Source: Erythrocercus mccallii (lineage: Eukaryota > Chordata > Aves > Passeriformes > Dicruridae). From it: DNA of 64,000 nt. The notes under the pieces are model-generated. The model made no database searches and was not told the origin of the DNA. It saw only the letters and a program-made list of their open reading frames with translations. Shown one piece after another: positions 38,071 to 49,700 of the stretch. The translations under genes and the position numbers were made by a program. Positions within the stretch are counted from its first letter, which is position 1; the number at the start of each line of letters is the position of its first letter. The stretch covers positions 3,261-67,260 of the forward strand of contig VZRG01000865.1 in assembly GCA_013397435.1 (NCBI GenBank). Direction: 5' to 3'.

Positions 38071-38617
38071 AGCCATGGTTCAACCCTAGCTGGCAACTAA
38101 ACACCACACAGCTGCTTGCTCACCCTCTCCTGGTGGGATGGGGAAGAGAATCAGCTAGTAAACTCATGGGCTGAGATAAGGACAGCTTAATAGGGAAAGC
38201 AAAGCAAGGAATTTATTCACTGCTTCCCTTGGACAGGCAGGTGTTTAGCCATCCCCAGGCTCCATCACACATAACAGTTACTTGGGAAGACAAATGCCAT
38301 CACTTTGAATATCTCCCCTTCTCCTTCTTCCCACACCTGATATTCTGAGCATGACACCATATAATATGGAATATACCTTTGGTCACTTGAAGACAGGTAT
38401 TCTGGCTCTGTCCCCTCCCAGCTTCTTATGCAGCCCTAGTGTCCTCTCTGTTGAGGCAGTTGTGAGGCACAGAAAAGGCCTTGGCTCCATGCAAGCACTG
38501 CTCAGCAAACTAAAATACTCCCGTGTTATCAACAGTGTTTTCAGCCCAAATCCCAAACATAGCTCCATCCTAGCTACTGTGAATCAAATTAATGCTGCCC
38601 CAGCCAAATCCAGCACA
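38071..38617 (-). repeat. 3' LTR of the ERVL-type provirus
   Basis: About 547 bp. It shares ordered blocks with the LTR at 39718, such as CATCCCCAGG, CTCCATCACACAT, GTTACTTGGGAAGACAA and ATATGGAATAT. On the minus strand it begins TGTGCTGGATTTGGCTGGGG. Its far end has decayed from the expected CA to CT. The LTR polyadenylation motif is reduced to ATTAAG (from about 38188). Confidence 0.83.
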
Positions 38618-39052
38618 TTCTGTACTGCTGATTCTATCCCATTTGCATCATGCCCAGGTCCCACACTATCCAAGACATCCTCATTAACTCCTCACACCCT
38701 TTGGTATAATATGTAGATATCATTCCCTTAGTCAATGAACATTGGGTTCATTTAGTCCATTATTTAAGGGTTCTATCTCTTATAGAGAACACTCAGGACG
38801 GGGGAGATGGTATGGAGTTACTTGTGTGGAGTTACTGGGCACCACAACCAGCTCAGGTGAGGTCACTGCTGCTCTTGCACTGCTTCTTGTAAGGCTTGTC
38901 CTCTGGTGGTTCAGGTGGTTTCTGCTGTAGTAATTCCCTTAACACGCTACTCAAATCCTGTGTTACAGCAATGTAAAGGTATTTCCATTACAATCTCCAC
39001 CCCTTGTCACTTTGGACCAGACCTTAGGGTTTAATAGTGCAGTGAACTTGAT

Positions 39053-39384
39053 CCTGCCGCAGCTTGGATTTATCCATGGATTGCAGTTCCTTAGGGTTGT
39101 AGTTGCTCCAAGTGGAGGCTTATCTATGACCCACAGTTTCTTCAGGGGTATACCTGCTGTGGCATGGACTTATCCATGGGCAGAGCTGCTTTGAGATGCA
39201 CCTGTTCTAGCATGACCGTTTATCCCTTGGCTGCAATCCCTTTGGAGGTACTCCTGCTGCAGCACAGACATAAGCACAGCCACAGTACCTGCTCTGGCAT
39301 GGGCTTATCTGCAGCCACGGGCACTCTGGAGTGTTCTGCTCTGGCGTGGACTCATCCACAGGTGACAGTCCCTTTGACTTGAGT
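39053..39384. repeat. Degenerate ~49-bp tandem repeat array (about 7 units)
   Basis: Units begin at about 39053, 39102, 39153, 39201, 39252, 39288 and 39335. Each opens with a CCTGCTCTGGCATGG-like motif, followed by an ACTTATCCATGG-like motif and a CAGTCCCTTTGGAGGTA-like end. Spacings are 49, 51, 48, 51, 36, 47 and 49 bp, so one unit is short by about 13 bp. The copies have drifted apart, which means the array is old. It lies wholly inside the internal part of the ERVL-type provirus, and similar arrays are, to my knowledge, carried by other bird ERVL elements. Confidence 0.8.
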
Positions 39385-39581
39385 TCACACTGCAATTCCA
39401 GCCTGTCCAGCACAGCAGTGATGCTCTGGTCATATGCCAGCCCAGGTGCATCACTATAGCTGTTATCAAAATGTTCCCAGGCACGGCAAAGTAAGATGAT
39501 AAGCAGCATAGCAGTACAGGAGGCAGTGAAAGCAAAAAGCAGCCAGTAATGAGCACCAGACTCTGACATACAGTAAGGCAA
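39207..39581 (-). other. 124-codon open frame in the provirus leader, not recognised
   Basis: This minus-strand frame starts about 100 bases downstream of the primer site and runs into the tandem repeats. Residues about 8-28 form a strongly hydrophobic, membrane-like segment followed by a charged stretch. The second half is translated repeat and cysteine-rich by composition. I do not recognise it as gag, pol or env. It may be chance coding in the leader, or a remnant of a small accessory frame. Other minus-strand frames overlap it, which favours chance. Confidence 0.3.
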
Positions 39582-39680
39582 GCAAGCCTTGCAGGCACAG
39601 GGACCTGCTGATTAATAGCCGAACTGCAATAACAGCTATAAATTCCATCTATCCCCTTCCGATCTAACCTGTTGTTATCT

Positions 39681-39710
39681 CCAAATGTTCAAATCCCAGA
39701 CTGGCACCCA
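39681..39710 (-). other. tRNA-Leu-like primer-binding site
   Basis: Seven bases inside the 5' LTR, the minus strand reads TGGGTGCCAGTCTGGGATTT, then GAAC. This resembles the complement of a leucine tRNA 3' end (TGG, then a TGGGATT-GAAC T-arm pattern) with some mismatches. ERVL elements are named for leucine-tRNA priming, so both sequence and position fit. It sets the provirus orientation as minus. Confidence 0.6.
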
Positions 39711-39717
39711 AAAAGGA

Positions 39718-40268
39718 TGGCTGTGGTTTAACTCCAGCCAACAACAAGGCACCGCACAGCCTCACCCTCACCCACTGGAATGTGGAAGGGAATCAGAGTA
39801 GAAGTCAGAAAAAAGCATGGGTTGAGATAAAAGCGGTTAAACCAAAGGTTGTGTGCACAAATAGCAAAATGAGAAATACATTCACCACTTCCCATAGGTT
39901 GACAGGTGTTCAGCCATCCCCAGGAAATCAGGCCTCCATCACACATAGTGGTTACTTGGGAAGACAACCATCATGACTCTGAACATCCCCTTCTTCCCTC
40001 AGCTTTATGTGCTCATCATAACGCTGTATGATATGGAATATCCCTTTGGACAGTTAGGATCAGCTGTCCTGACTATATCTTCCCAACCTTTTGTGCACCC
40101 CAAGCCTTCTTCACTGGCGTGGTACTAGAAGCAGAAAAGTCCTTGAGGCTGTGTAAGCACAGCTCAGCAGTAACTAAAACATCCCTGTATTATCAACACT
40201 GTTTCCAACACAAATGCAAACCAGCTACTGTGGGGAAAATTAACTCTACCCCAGCCAAAATCAGCACA
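39718..40268 (-). repeat. 5' LTR of the ERVL-type provirus
   Basis: About 551 bp. On the minus strand it begins TGTGCTGATTTTGGCTGGGG, and on the + strand its other end reads TGGCTGTGGTTTAACTCCAG. It is flanked outside by the TTTCA duplication and inside by the primer site. A CATAAAGC motif on the minus strand near 40003 may be the decayed TATA element. It differs visibly from the 3' LTR, including an AAATCAGGC insertion near 39927. Confidence 0.85.
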
Positions 40269-40351
40269 TTTCATCATGATGCTTTAATGAAAAGCACCCT
40301 CAGTAAGCTACCACACAGACCCATCCATGTGTTACGTTGCTCTTTGTGAGG

Positions 40352-40733
40352 TGTTGGTCAAAATGGAATAGCTTTCCAAATCCTCATCTATCCAGTTCTC
40401 AGGCCGTAAAGTTAAGTGGGATGCCTGAATTCCCGTACCCCTGAGGGTTCAGCCTGGCAAGTAGTAGACCTCGGGGGGAAGTCCAGGCAAGGACAAAAGG
40501 CAAAAGACAAAAGGTGCACTTAATCCTTCTTGGGACATGGTCCCACAGTTTAATGTAGAACCTACACCATGGATCTGGGGAGGAGAAAGAGCGTGAATCA
40601 CCTGCGTGGGGCAGTTTTAAGCCCTCGGTGAAGGAGGGGAGGGTCTATTAGCCAATGGGGTCTGACGCAGGGGGAGGTGATACATAGGGGGATCAGGTTA
40701 AGGAGATGCAGAGGTTCATGGGGAAGTACAACA
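40352..40733 (-). mobile_element. Probable ERVK-like solo LTR, antisense to VOPP1
   Basis: On the minus strand the segment starts TGTTGTACTTCCCC and ends TTGACCAACA, giving TGTTG/CAACA terminal inverted repeats. Inside, in that orientation, are a TTAAAA TATA-like box (+ strand 40615-40620) and an ATTAAA polyadenylation signal (+ strand 40549-40554), with a CCAAT-type motif upstream (+ strand 40652-40656). Order and spacing fit a U3-R-U5 LTR of 382 bp. The bases outside it (GTGAGG and AATAAT) do not match, so no target-site duplication supports the ends. Confidence 0.6.
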
Positions 40734-43700
40734 AATAATTTGTTTGCATATATGACAAAAACACCCAGTGCAATATCACTAGCTACTTAGTGCAATACAA
40801 CAGTGGGACATTTGCAGAGGTGAGAGGAGATGCTCTTCCTGTTTGTCGGGATTTGTGTTCAATTGGATGGTCTGTGTCTTGCAGGCATGAGATGATCTTC
40901 GTGATTGTTTATGGTTTTATAAATCTGCAGAATGATGGGGTTTGTATTCTTTGCAGCTGTATAGAGGAAGTCTGAATATTTAATGGAGTATTGAATAGTG
41001 CATAACTTTCCCGTGTATGAACTTGGAGAAGGTGTTTTGATGGATTGGTTGGTTTGCTTCTTAAACTCTTTAGGGTCAGAGATCATGCGTCTGGGATGTT
41101 TTATACATCTTGTGTAGGTTTTAGGTAATTATTATTTCATGCTTGCCCCCAGATATGTGGTAGTGGTTAAAACTCAATTAAGTGGTGATTATACAGAATG
41201 ATGAATATTTCATTTATTTAATATGAAATAGGAAAAAAAATATATATTGCTGCCATGCTGGTTTTATTTCAAAAAACTTTGTCAAGATTAGCAAGATTGA
41301 AAATCTCCTTAGTGTCCTGAATTTATTCTGCTGAAAGAATGCAAGTATTTCTTTGTAGACTTTAATAAATGGGTTCTGTTGTCCTCCTTTATAAGGATAT
41401 TTCTTTTTGCATGTTTATAAAAGCTTTTACCTTGTTCACCTTCACTTACAGACCAAAATATTGTTCTGTTCACATCATTTATTAATTGAGCTCTTGGTAA
41501 TTGTATATTCAGAAATAAGAGCATCTGCAAGACTGAAAGAAATCAGATGGGTGAGACAAGAGTCTGTCTCTATCTACTCTGTCTCTGATGGTGACAGTGC
41601 TGTGCCAGAAGGGGCCACAAGACTACCCACTGTCTGAGGTCCTTCATGCCTTCCCAACATATGGGCTACTTGGATCAGAGATATTAGGGTGTAGCTCCCT
41701 TTTTATTTGATTTAATTATTGGTTTGCATCTGTCTTCTGTGGATTTGTCTAGTTCCTTTTGAATCTGTCATCTTCTGCAGTTTCCTGCAGTAACAGATTT
41801 CAGATTTTGTCTGTGTACTGTGTAAAAAAGTACTTCTTAAATGAATTTCCTGCTAGGAAAAGGGACACTCATTGAAACTATTGTTAAAGGGCTTGGCATA
41901 TAATAGTTCTGTACTTGGTCTCATTTAGCTGTGCATTCAACCTTTCTCTTCCTCTTTACTCAGTCATCTGTTTTCCAAGTTGAAGGCTCACAAACCTTTT
42001 AAACCCTTCTTGAACGACAGCTGCCTCATCTGATTATTCACTGTACTTTTCCCTCCCTGTACATCTGATTTCTAGCTACAAGCACGTCTTGGAAAGCAGA
42101 AATAAGGACTTAAAATAGGGGAGAAATTGGTCACTAGCATCTGCTGAAAATTTGAGATTCACCTCCTGAGTGGAAAAAGAGTTCAAACTGATCTTTAAAA
42201 TACAGCTAATTTTAATTTCTAAGCTTTTAAGGAACTGTAATAAAGTAACTCATTGGTTTGAGTTGAATTCCAGTAGTGTTACTGACTTTTAGTTGCCCTT
42301 ATTCTGCAAGGGGTTATTAGTGGATTAAGGAACTTTTCAACACAGACAGCTAAAGAGCATGAAGCCTCCCAGAAAAGCATGTATTGACTGGTGCCTCCTG
42401 AAGCTTCACTGCTTTTGGTGGGGCTGGCTAAGGGGCAAATTATAATGTGCTCACCTCCTCTGAGAGAAACTAGTCTAGTTGAATTTTCAAAATTCAGTGC
42501 TCAGAGGCTTGCTGGAGCATACCTGTAGGAGGAGATGGACAGATTTTAGCCTGAAGGAGTGTGGATAAGTGCAGCTGTCAGAAGACAGTTGGAATACACA
42601 TCCTGCTTCTGCAGCCAATGCTCAGCTCCCTTCTGCAACATGAGCATAAAGGCTGCTCATCATCACAACTAGCTCTTTAGAGCTGTATTACGTAATGGAA
42701 GTTTTATTACATGGTCTGTAGCTATTATTTAGGATTAAGTTTTGTTTCATATAGCTGTCCTGCCACTGCTGTTGTGGAGTCTCTCAGTGATGTTCAAAAC
42801 AGCATGGCCAGTACCTGTTCTGGATCCTCTTCTGGTGAGCTGAGTAGTTTTTCATATAAGAGGCTCAGTTTCCTATCCTGTGAAACTTTGTTGTAGACAG
42901 AGGAGAGAAAGTAGTATTTGTTTCATTATGTTTGAGGTGAGGGGTGTGTGGGGGAGTTTGGGAGGAGTCAGGATGGGGTGTTTTCTATCTTTTAGCCTGT
43001 GTTGTGGAGGGAGTGCGGTTTGATACTTGCTGCCTGTTGGATTTTCTGAGCCACTGATGCCGTTATGGTATATCACAACATCTCTTAGTGCCACAGCTGG
43101 ACTGAGAGACGACAAAGGCGCCCATGCCAAGACATAGGCCACAAGATGAAGCTGGGACTTCCAGGTTGTTGGGGTCTCTTAATTCTCTGCCCTTGAAATG
43201 GTAGGCAAATTTGACCACTTGTGGCTGTATATGGAGAGTCAGAGATTAATGGAAAAAATTCAAAACACATTCTGCTCTGCATTTTGCCTTCCTTATCTAA
43301 GCCTGTCATCACAGTAGTGCCGCTGTGGTCACAGTGGTGAAACGCAGGGGGAACTTGTCTGCAGATTGTCTGCAGATTCTTAGCATTCATATCCATGTCA
43401 TTTTCATTCATTTCAGTATGGCTGTAAATAAAGAAAATGGATCTTTTTGAACATTAATTTGGTTGTCTGGACCCAAACTGCTGGTGAAGGAACTGAATTA
43501 CGTGCTTTGTTCTGTGTTGTAGCAGTCAGATTACATTGTTGGGCTGTAAACAACTAATGCTTGAATGTGTCTTACATTAAATACTACAAATCAAAGTTCA
43601 GCTGCTAGGGATGTTACCTGGTGGGTTGGTTGCTTTTATTTTTTCAGGTGAGCTCCAGGTGCAGGCCTATAGTAACTGTAAGTTTGTTCATCAACACAGG

Positions 43701-46700
43701 GGTTTTTTGATAAATCATATGCCTGCAATTTTAATGTTGCTCATGGAAAACCACAAGGACTTTGGGTGCTACTTTCTCAGAGATGTTGCTTCTCTGATTT
43801 GCCCATTCTTTTTCAATTCAAATGCATGCAGCCTGGCTCACATAGGTCTTTGTACATTTTAGTGTCCCTACATTTTGTTGATGTATGGCTAGTCATATTT
43901 TTTTTGAGAAGTTTTAAGCACATCTGATACTTCGAGTCAGTGATTTCTGCTTTCTATGTCATGTAAATGAAGAGTGGTTTAATGCTGTTCCTTACACCTG
44001 AGCTAGTTGAATGAATGGCATGTGAAATTCAAGCACAGTAATTTTGGTTCAGTCACAGCTCTAAATTCTTCTGAGAATTTGAGCCATGGGTACTTACTCT
44101 TTGTGTTTTCTTGTGAATTGAAAATAGTATTATACAACCAGTCCTCTTCTTAGTTCCTATGTCTCTTCAAAATTGTTCTACAAATTCAAGAATGTCGCTT
44201 GATAGAGCTTAAAAAAAAGAAGAGGAGAAATTATTTGACAGCCTAATGTTAAAATAAAGTTCTATTTATGTGGGGCCAGAAAATCAAGTAGCAAACTTGT
44301 CAGTCTAGATGGAATGTAAAAAAAAAAATCTAAAAAATTTAAAAATAAAGTTTGCTGTTCTTGTAGGAATGTGAGCAGTGACTTGTTGAGAATGAAATCC
44401 CAAATAAAAATATTTTTAGGCTTGCAAGGCTAATGCAATGACTGTGGGTACATGGTATTTCTTGAATCTGCACTCCAAGGAAGACTTGCAGAAACACAGG
44501 GACATGAACAGTAATGTTTAGTGTGGTTGTTTGCAAAAGAAACTGCTGTGAGATTCTGTGATACATCTGATGGTTTCCTTGATGTTTATGATATTGCAAG
44601 ATGGTCTTGCTTTGCTCCTACTTGGATGAAAACATAAATAAGTAGTCAGAATAAGACTTTTTGCATCCGTGTACTATCATCCTGCTCCTAGTGTTTTCTT
44701 CCTAAATCCAACCTAGCCTTCAAAGAAATCTGGGAAATTCTTAATAAGCCTCCTTTGTCCTGCCTTTTCCCCAGACATTGGAAAAGGCTTTCAGTAAACA
44801 CCTGCAGTTTCCTCTCTTGTTATCTACAGGTCCTGCCATGGACTCTATGCTGTGAATAGAAAATGTGGCAGCAGTTAGTGACTGTATCAAGACCAGCTGC
44901 TCTCAGGACAAGAAATTTGCTTCATTGTTTGTTTTTACCCTCACTTTGCATCTTGCCTTCTGTTATCTTTTGTTTTATACTTTGATAGTCCCTATTCCCT
45001 TTTTGTGTAGTGATTGTGCAGCCATGTCCTGGTTCCTAATACGGGCTTCTGAATGCAGCCAATGATAAATGTGCAATAGCAGTCATTCTGGCATACTTTC
45101 TGTCAAACTCTACTTCTGGTGAATTTACTTCCCTTTTATTTTTTTTTTCTGTGGTGCTCAGTACAGCAAGCAGCTGTCTACCAGCAGAAACTCTGGAGAA
45201 TCAACTTTCTCACTGTTGATTTTTCCTTCAGTCCGTATGAATTTCTCCTTTAGAGTGAGGGCAGATGTACTTTGCCTGCTCACTTGTATAACACATCACT
45301 GGTTGCTTTTCTGCCCTGAACTCATAATGAAGTAACCTAAATGATTATAAAAGCTTTAGTATCAGCTTCATTTCATTTTAATAGACCAATAAAAGTAACC
45401 ACTGTGCAAGCTGCTGGCTCCAGTACTCCTGCATAAACCATTAGCAAAACAATATTACTGGCTCTTGACAAAGGAAAAGGGCAGTGACAAATCCACGAAT
45501 TCGCTCTGAAAAGAAGTCAACCAAGTGCCAGTGAATCCAGAGACCCACTCATATGTGCACTGGCTGCTGTGAGCTCTTTGTTTGAGGTTGAGAAGTCAGC
45601 ACTTTCTCATAATTTGTTTTACATTCTGGCTTTGACTTCTGTAAATATCCTTTGCAGTGTTTCCAGCAATGCTGGCAGCTGCCTAGGCACCAGAGGAGCT
45701 TTCCCAGTTAGCTTGCATGCACAGGGATCTGATGGGTTTTGCATTTTATGCATGAGACTGGCTCATCTGGTTGCCTCCTATGCTCTCACTCTGCAATGCT
45801 AGCAGATTATGCGTTTACAGCACTATATCTCATGGGCCAGGTACACCGCGTAGGCTTTGAAGAGCAGGAGTCTCCCCACAGGGCCCAAAGGACACTCAGG
45901 ATGTCTCTGCTAGAATACCAGTGGTTACCTCACTGGTTGTGGGGGGTGGGGAAAGGAGCATCTCATGGGACCCAACGCATGGAACCTTCTGTACTGCACA
46001 ACAACAACAACAAAATCCTGAAAGCCTTTATTTACCTAAGGTTTGTTAAGTTTGAAGGATGCCTGTACAGTTGTTGTACTGCATATTAAAGTATGCAGGA
46101 GCTACCTACCTCAACAGATATAAACTAGTGCCATCTGCTTGTATATTATCCTCTAATGTTTTGCTCTGTCAGATTAACAAAAGTACTGCTCATGTTTGGG
46201 TACCTGCATGGACAGACAATGGTCTGGTTTCAGATACAGCTGCCTGTGAGGGTGGCTGCACTCTGGTACTTTCTGTTGAATAGTAAACCTCACAGATGGG
46301 CAGGTCAGAAGACCTCTGCTGTGTTGACACCCTTTTTCTGGGTGCTTTATGTTTAGGCTTTGCCTGAGACATCTGCAAAAGCAATACAAGATTCTGAGAG
46401 CTTTGGTCCTCTCTTCGCAGCCTCTTCCTTTGTTTGCCTTCTTTAAAGCTGAAAACAAAAACCTTGCCTTTTTAATTTTACTTGTTGAATTTAATGATGT
46501 AATGATTATTCTTTTCCAGGAAAAGCTCTCAGCACTTCAAACTTTCCTAAGATCTACACTGAATAAGGGTGCTTCCCAAAATGTCTGGTCAGCTGAAGCC
46601 ATTTTAAAATGTAGTATCAGCTAGAACAAGACAGATGCTGGAAGAGGGATGTAGATGACCTCAGGGACAGTGAGAGGATAGGAGAGAGAATTAAATTTTC

Positions 46701-49700
46701 CTAAAACAGAGCTTGGAAAAGATTAATATATCTCTTTTATGTGCTGTGTTCTGGTAGTTGGGCATTAAGTCTAATAAGGGAACTGAGGTTTCTTTCTGTG
46801 CCCCTGTAACCCAGAGGAGCATTTAATAAATTCATACGGACTTTTCCTTTCCATCTCTTTGCTTTTGCAGAAGTGGGTGAACAGCACAAGCATCATCACC
46901 TTTCCTGCTTGTCCGGATCTCGTTTCTCTCTTAGGATTTGTTTCACTGTCTGTTCAGCACATCTCCCAATCAACTAGATGGATGTGGTTGCATGTATACA
47001 TGTTTTTAAATTTAATTATTCTTTGATTCATTTGTGTTCATCAATGTCACGGGCAGCAATCTGAGAGTGCTGAGAGCAATCTGGTGTACTGGCATCATGT
47101 GCCTCTCTTCTTGCTTCTTATGATGGATCTTTGTCTTCAAAGCTATTATCCTTTGAAGAATGTTTGTCTTGTTGTATCTAATCTCCTGATATCTGTTTTG
47201 CTTTAAAGAAGATGTTTCTAACCCATTAAGAATGCCTTTACTGTGATAGCTAGACTAAAATTTGCAGAACTGATCTAAAAGAGAACAAGAATTTCCAAAT
47301 GATCATCCTTAGTCTCTTGTTGCATTGTGGGTTTGTTATTTTTAGTAATCTTTGCCATTTAGTTCTCAGTCTCACATTGGTGATCTTCCTTTCCACTGCC
47401 AAGATCAGTGGCTAGAGTCAAGGGGTTATGATTGCTTTAACAAGTGAGCAGGGAGCCTTGTAGTCTGGTGGTTGCAGACAAAGAAGTTTGATATTTCATT
47501 CTCTTTGAACAGTTACAGAAAGTCAACACAAAAACATGTAAAGAATTTCAACAGTATATCACTGCATAGCCCTGCTGATTTCAGTTTCAAAGTGAAGGAT
47601 TTCTCCTGATGATGTTTTCTTTCTTTTTGTTTAAATGGATACTGTACTGTTCTAAGAGCAGTCCATGTGGATGTGCCTAGAATAAGTCATCAAATCATCT
47701 CACAGATCTAGTCATTCTGGATGTAGGGTTTGATTTTGGCTTTTTACCTGCAAAATATACAGTGAGGCATATTTTCTTTCCTGTTTTTTTTTCCTACCAC
47801 TTCTCCTACTCAAAAGAAAACACAGTTAGCCCTTAGTAGTTACCTGGTGATGTAATTGCAAGCCCTGAAATCTCACTGAAAGCTTCTGGCTGGACTAGGC
47901 TTGAAGTGTGAAGAACATCCTCTGGTCCCTAAGTTTCCAAACTGCCATACAGGCACTACGTGTGCATGTTCATATTGGTGTAATGCCAGCTAAATTCTCC
48001 TTCCAAACCCTCTGTATTAAGTGGTTTGTTGAGGCTCAGTGAACAGAGTCTTGTTTCACCCCTTCCACACGTCACCTTCATGTTGTAGTGTGTGCACGAG
48101 CATTGCTGTGGTGCCAGGTGTGTGATTCTCTGTTTCTGGAGATCCTGTTTCCCTTGTTTCTCTAGTTTTACTGAGTTTTGCAATTGCTCTGTGGCCAGGT
48201 AGTTGCTCACTCTGTTGGTAGCTTTAAGACTAGATTTAAAAGCTGAATAAAATCACTTCTAGTTTCTTTCTTTACAGAGAAAAAGAAATATTTCAGGAAG
48301 CTGATACAGTCTCAGAGAATATACAGTGAATGATCTCTATCAGGGACCTTTGAGTAGCAGCTGCTCCAGTGTCAAACAATGAAGGCTCTGTCTTTTATGA
48401 CTGGGGACTATATCCTGGCAGGTGTGTACCTGGCTGGATAGGTGCCTAAATGCCTTGACACGTTTACTGTCCTGTGATGTGACCTATTATGTGCAAATAT
48501 CATCTGTCACAGGAGCAGCCATACATGCAGGGACTGAGCTGTGGACAGCCAGAACAAGTATCTAACATGAATACCAAATTCAGCCATGTTACTTCTGTCC
48601 CTGTGGACACCAGAGGGATATGGCTTTGCTCTGTTGAACAGCAGGCGGAAGGAATCAGGAAGGACACCTTCTATGGAGAGGATGAAGTCAGGAAGAGCCC
48701 AAAAGCCTGAGGAACAGTTGGACACCAAGCTCTCTCCAACAAGATCTCCACAGCTCTCATTGTTGCTTTGTCCCTTAGCAGAAGGCTCCACCAAATCCAG
48801 CTGGTTGCTCTTCTCCACCCTTGGGCTGAGGGCAGGAGCACAGAGCTGTTGGCCCTGGGTGCTTGCTCTGCCTGCCTTTAGGCACTCAGCAGTGATGGCT
48901 TTGCCACTTCCTGTTCTTCACCTGCCGGAAGACATGAGACTATGTGTGAAACTATTATTTATGTCCACTTTTCAACCCAACCTGGCCATTTTCTGCCTCA
49001 CTTCAGTCATATTTGCTGGGCAGTTTATTTATATAGAGCTTTCTGAACCGTGATCTCTTGAGTGTTGTATTGAGCCTTTGCTTTTGTGATTGTTGGGACA
49101 AGGCTGGATTGTTAGGGCCTTTTTTTTTCCTCCCTTGAGTAGATTAAAACCGTATCTGAGCATAATAGAGGGCTCTTGGCGATGTTACAAGCTTTGGCTT
49201 ACTTTAAAATTTCTTTTTTCCCCCCTCTTTAAAACTGTTTCTTACTACATTTTAAATTTTGCTCTATCAGTGGACCCTTAAAGAGAGGAGGATATTTTTT
49301 TTTTCACTAGATGTTAACTCCTAAATGCTCTGGCTTTATGACCTCTAACCGTGCCTTTATGCATGGGAATGAGGCAAATGAAGCCCAACAAAGACAGAAA
49401 TTCTGTACTTCCAGGAATAATCAGCTGTTTCCCAATTTCCTTGTCACCTCTGAGCCTTTGAATTTTACTCCTGTACATAAAGTCTTAATTGTTCTTTTGT
49501 ACTTCATTGCTCCTTATGGCTGTTGTGTGTGAATTTATAGGCATTGTCTCTTTGCTAATTCCACTCAGTCTGGTTTGTGAGTGGATACGCATGAGAAGAT
49601 GCTTAGCAACTGAAGGCAGAGCTTCAAGAGGTGTAACTAAGAAAGCATTTCTGCTGCATCTGACTTCAGAGTTTCAAAAATGGTTTTAGTATTTAGATTC

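Larger units (their letters stand above)
38618..39717 (-). other. Residual internal region of the ERVL-type provirus
   Basis: About 1.1 kb between the LTRs. From the 5' side (right) it holds the primer-binding site, a leader with a short hydrophobic frame, a ~49-bp tandem repeat array, and about 430 bp I cannot assign. No protease, reverse transcriptase or integrase frame is recognisable. No clear polypurine tract precedes the 3' LTR. Confidence 0.65.
38066..40273 (-). mobile_element. Internally deleted ERVL-type provirus with 5-bp TSD
   Basis: Two related LTRs in the same orientation (38071-38617 and 39718-40268) enclose 1.1 kb of internal sequence. The pair is flanked by the identical 5-mer TTTCA at 38066-38070 and 40269-40273, a target-site duplication of the size usual for class III (ERVL) elements. 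On the minus strand each LTR starts TGTGCTG followed by a TTTGGCTGGGG-type block, a sequence common in bird ERVL LTRs. A tRNA-Leu-like primer site follows the 5' LTR, so transcription would run right to left, antisense to VOPP1. A full element is several kilobases; gag and pol are not seen here, so this is a defective remnant that cannot encode its own replication proteins. Confidence 0.85.

Noticed and set aside
48586..49053. 155-codon + strand frame with a hydrophobic C-terminus
   Set aside because: No recognisable protein family and overlapping frames on both strands. The hydrophobic end follows from T-rich sequence.
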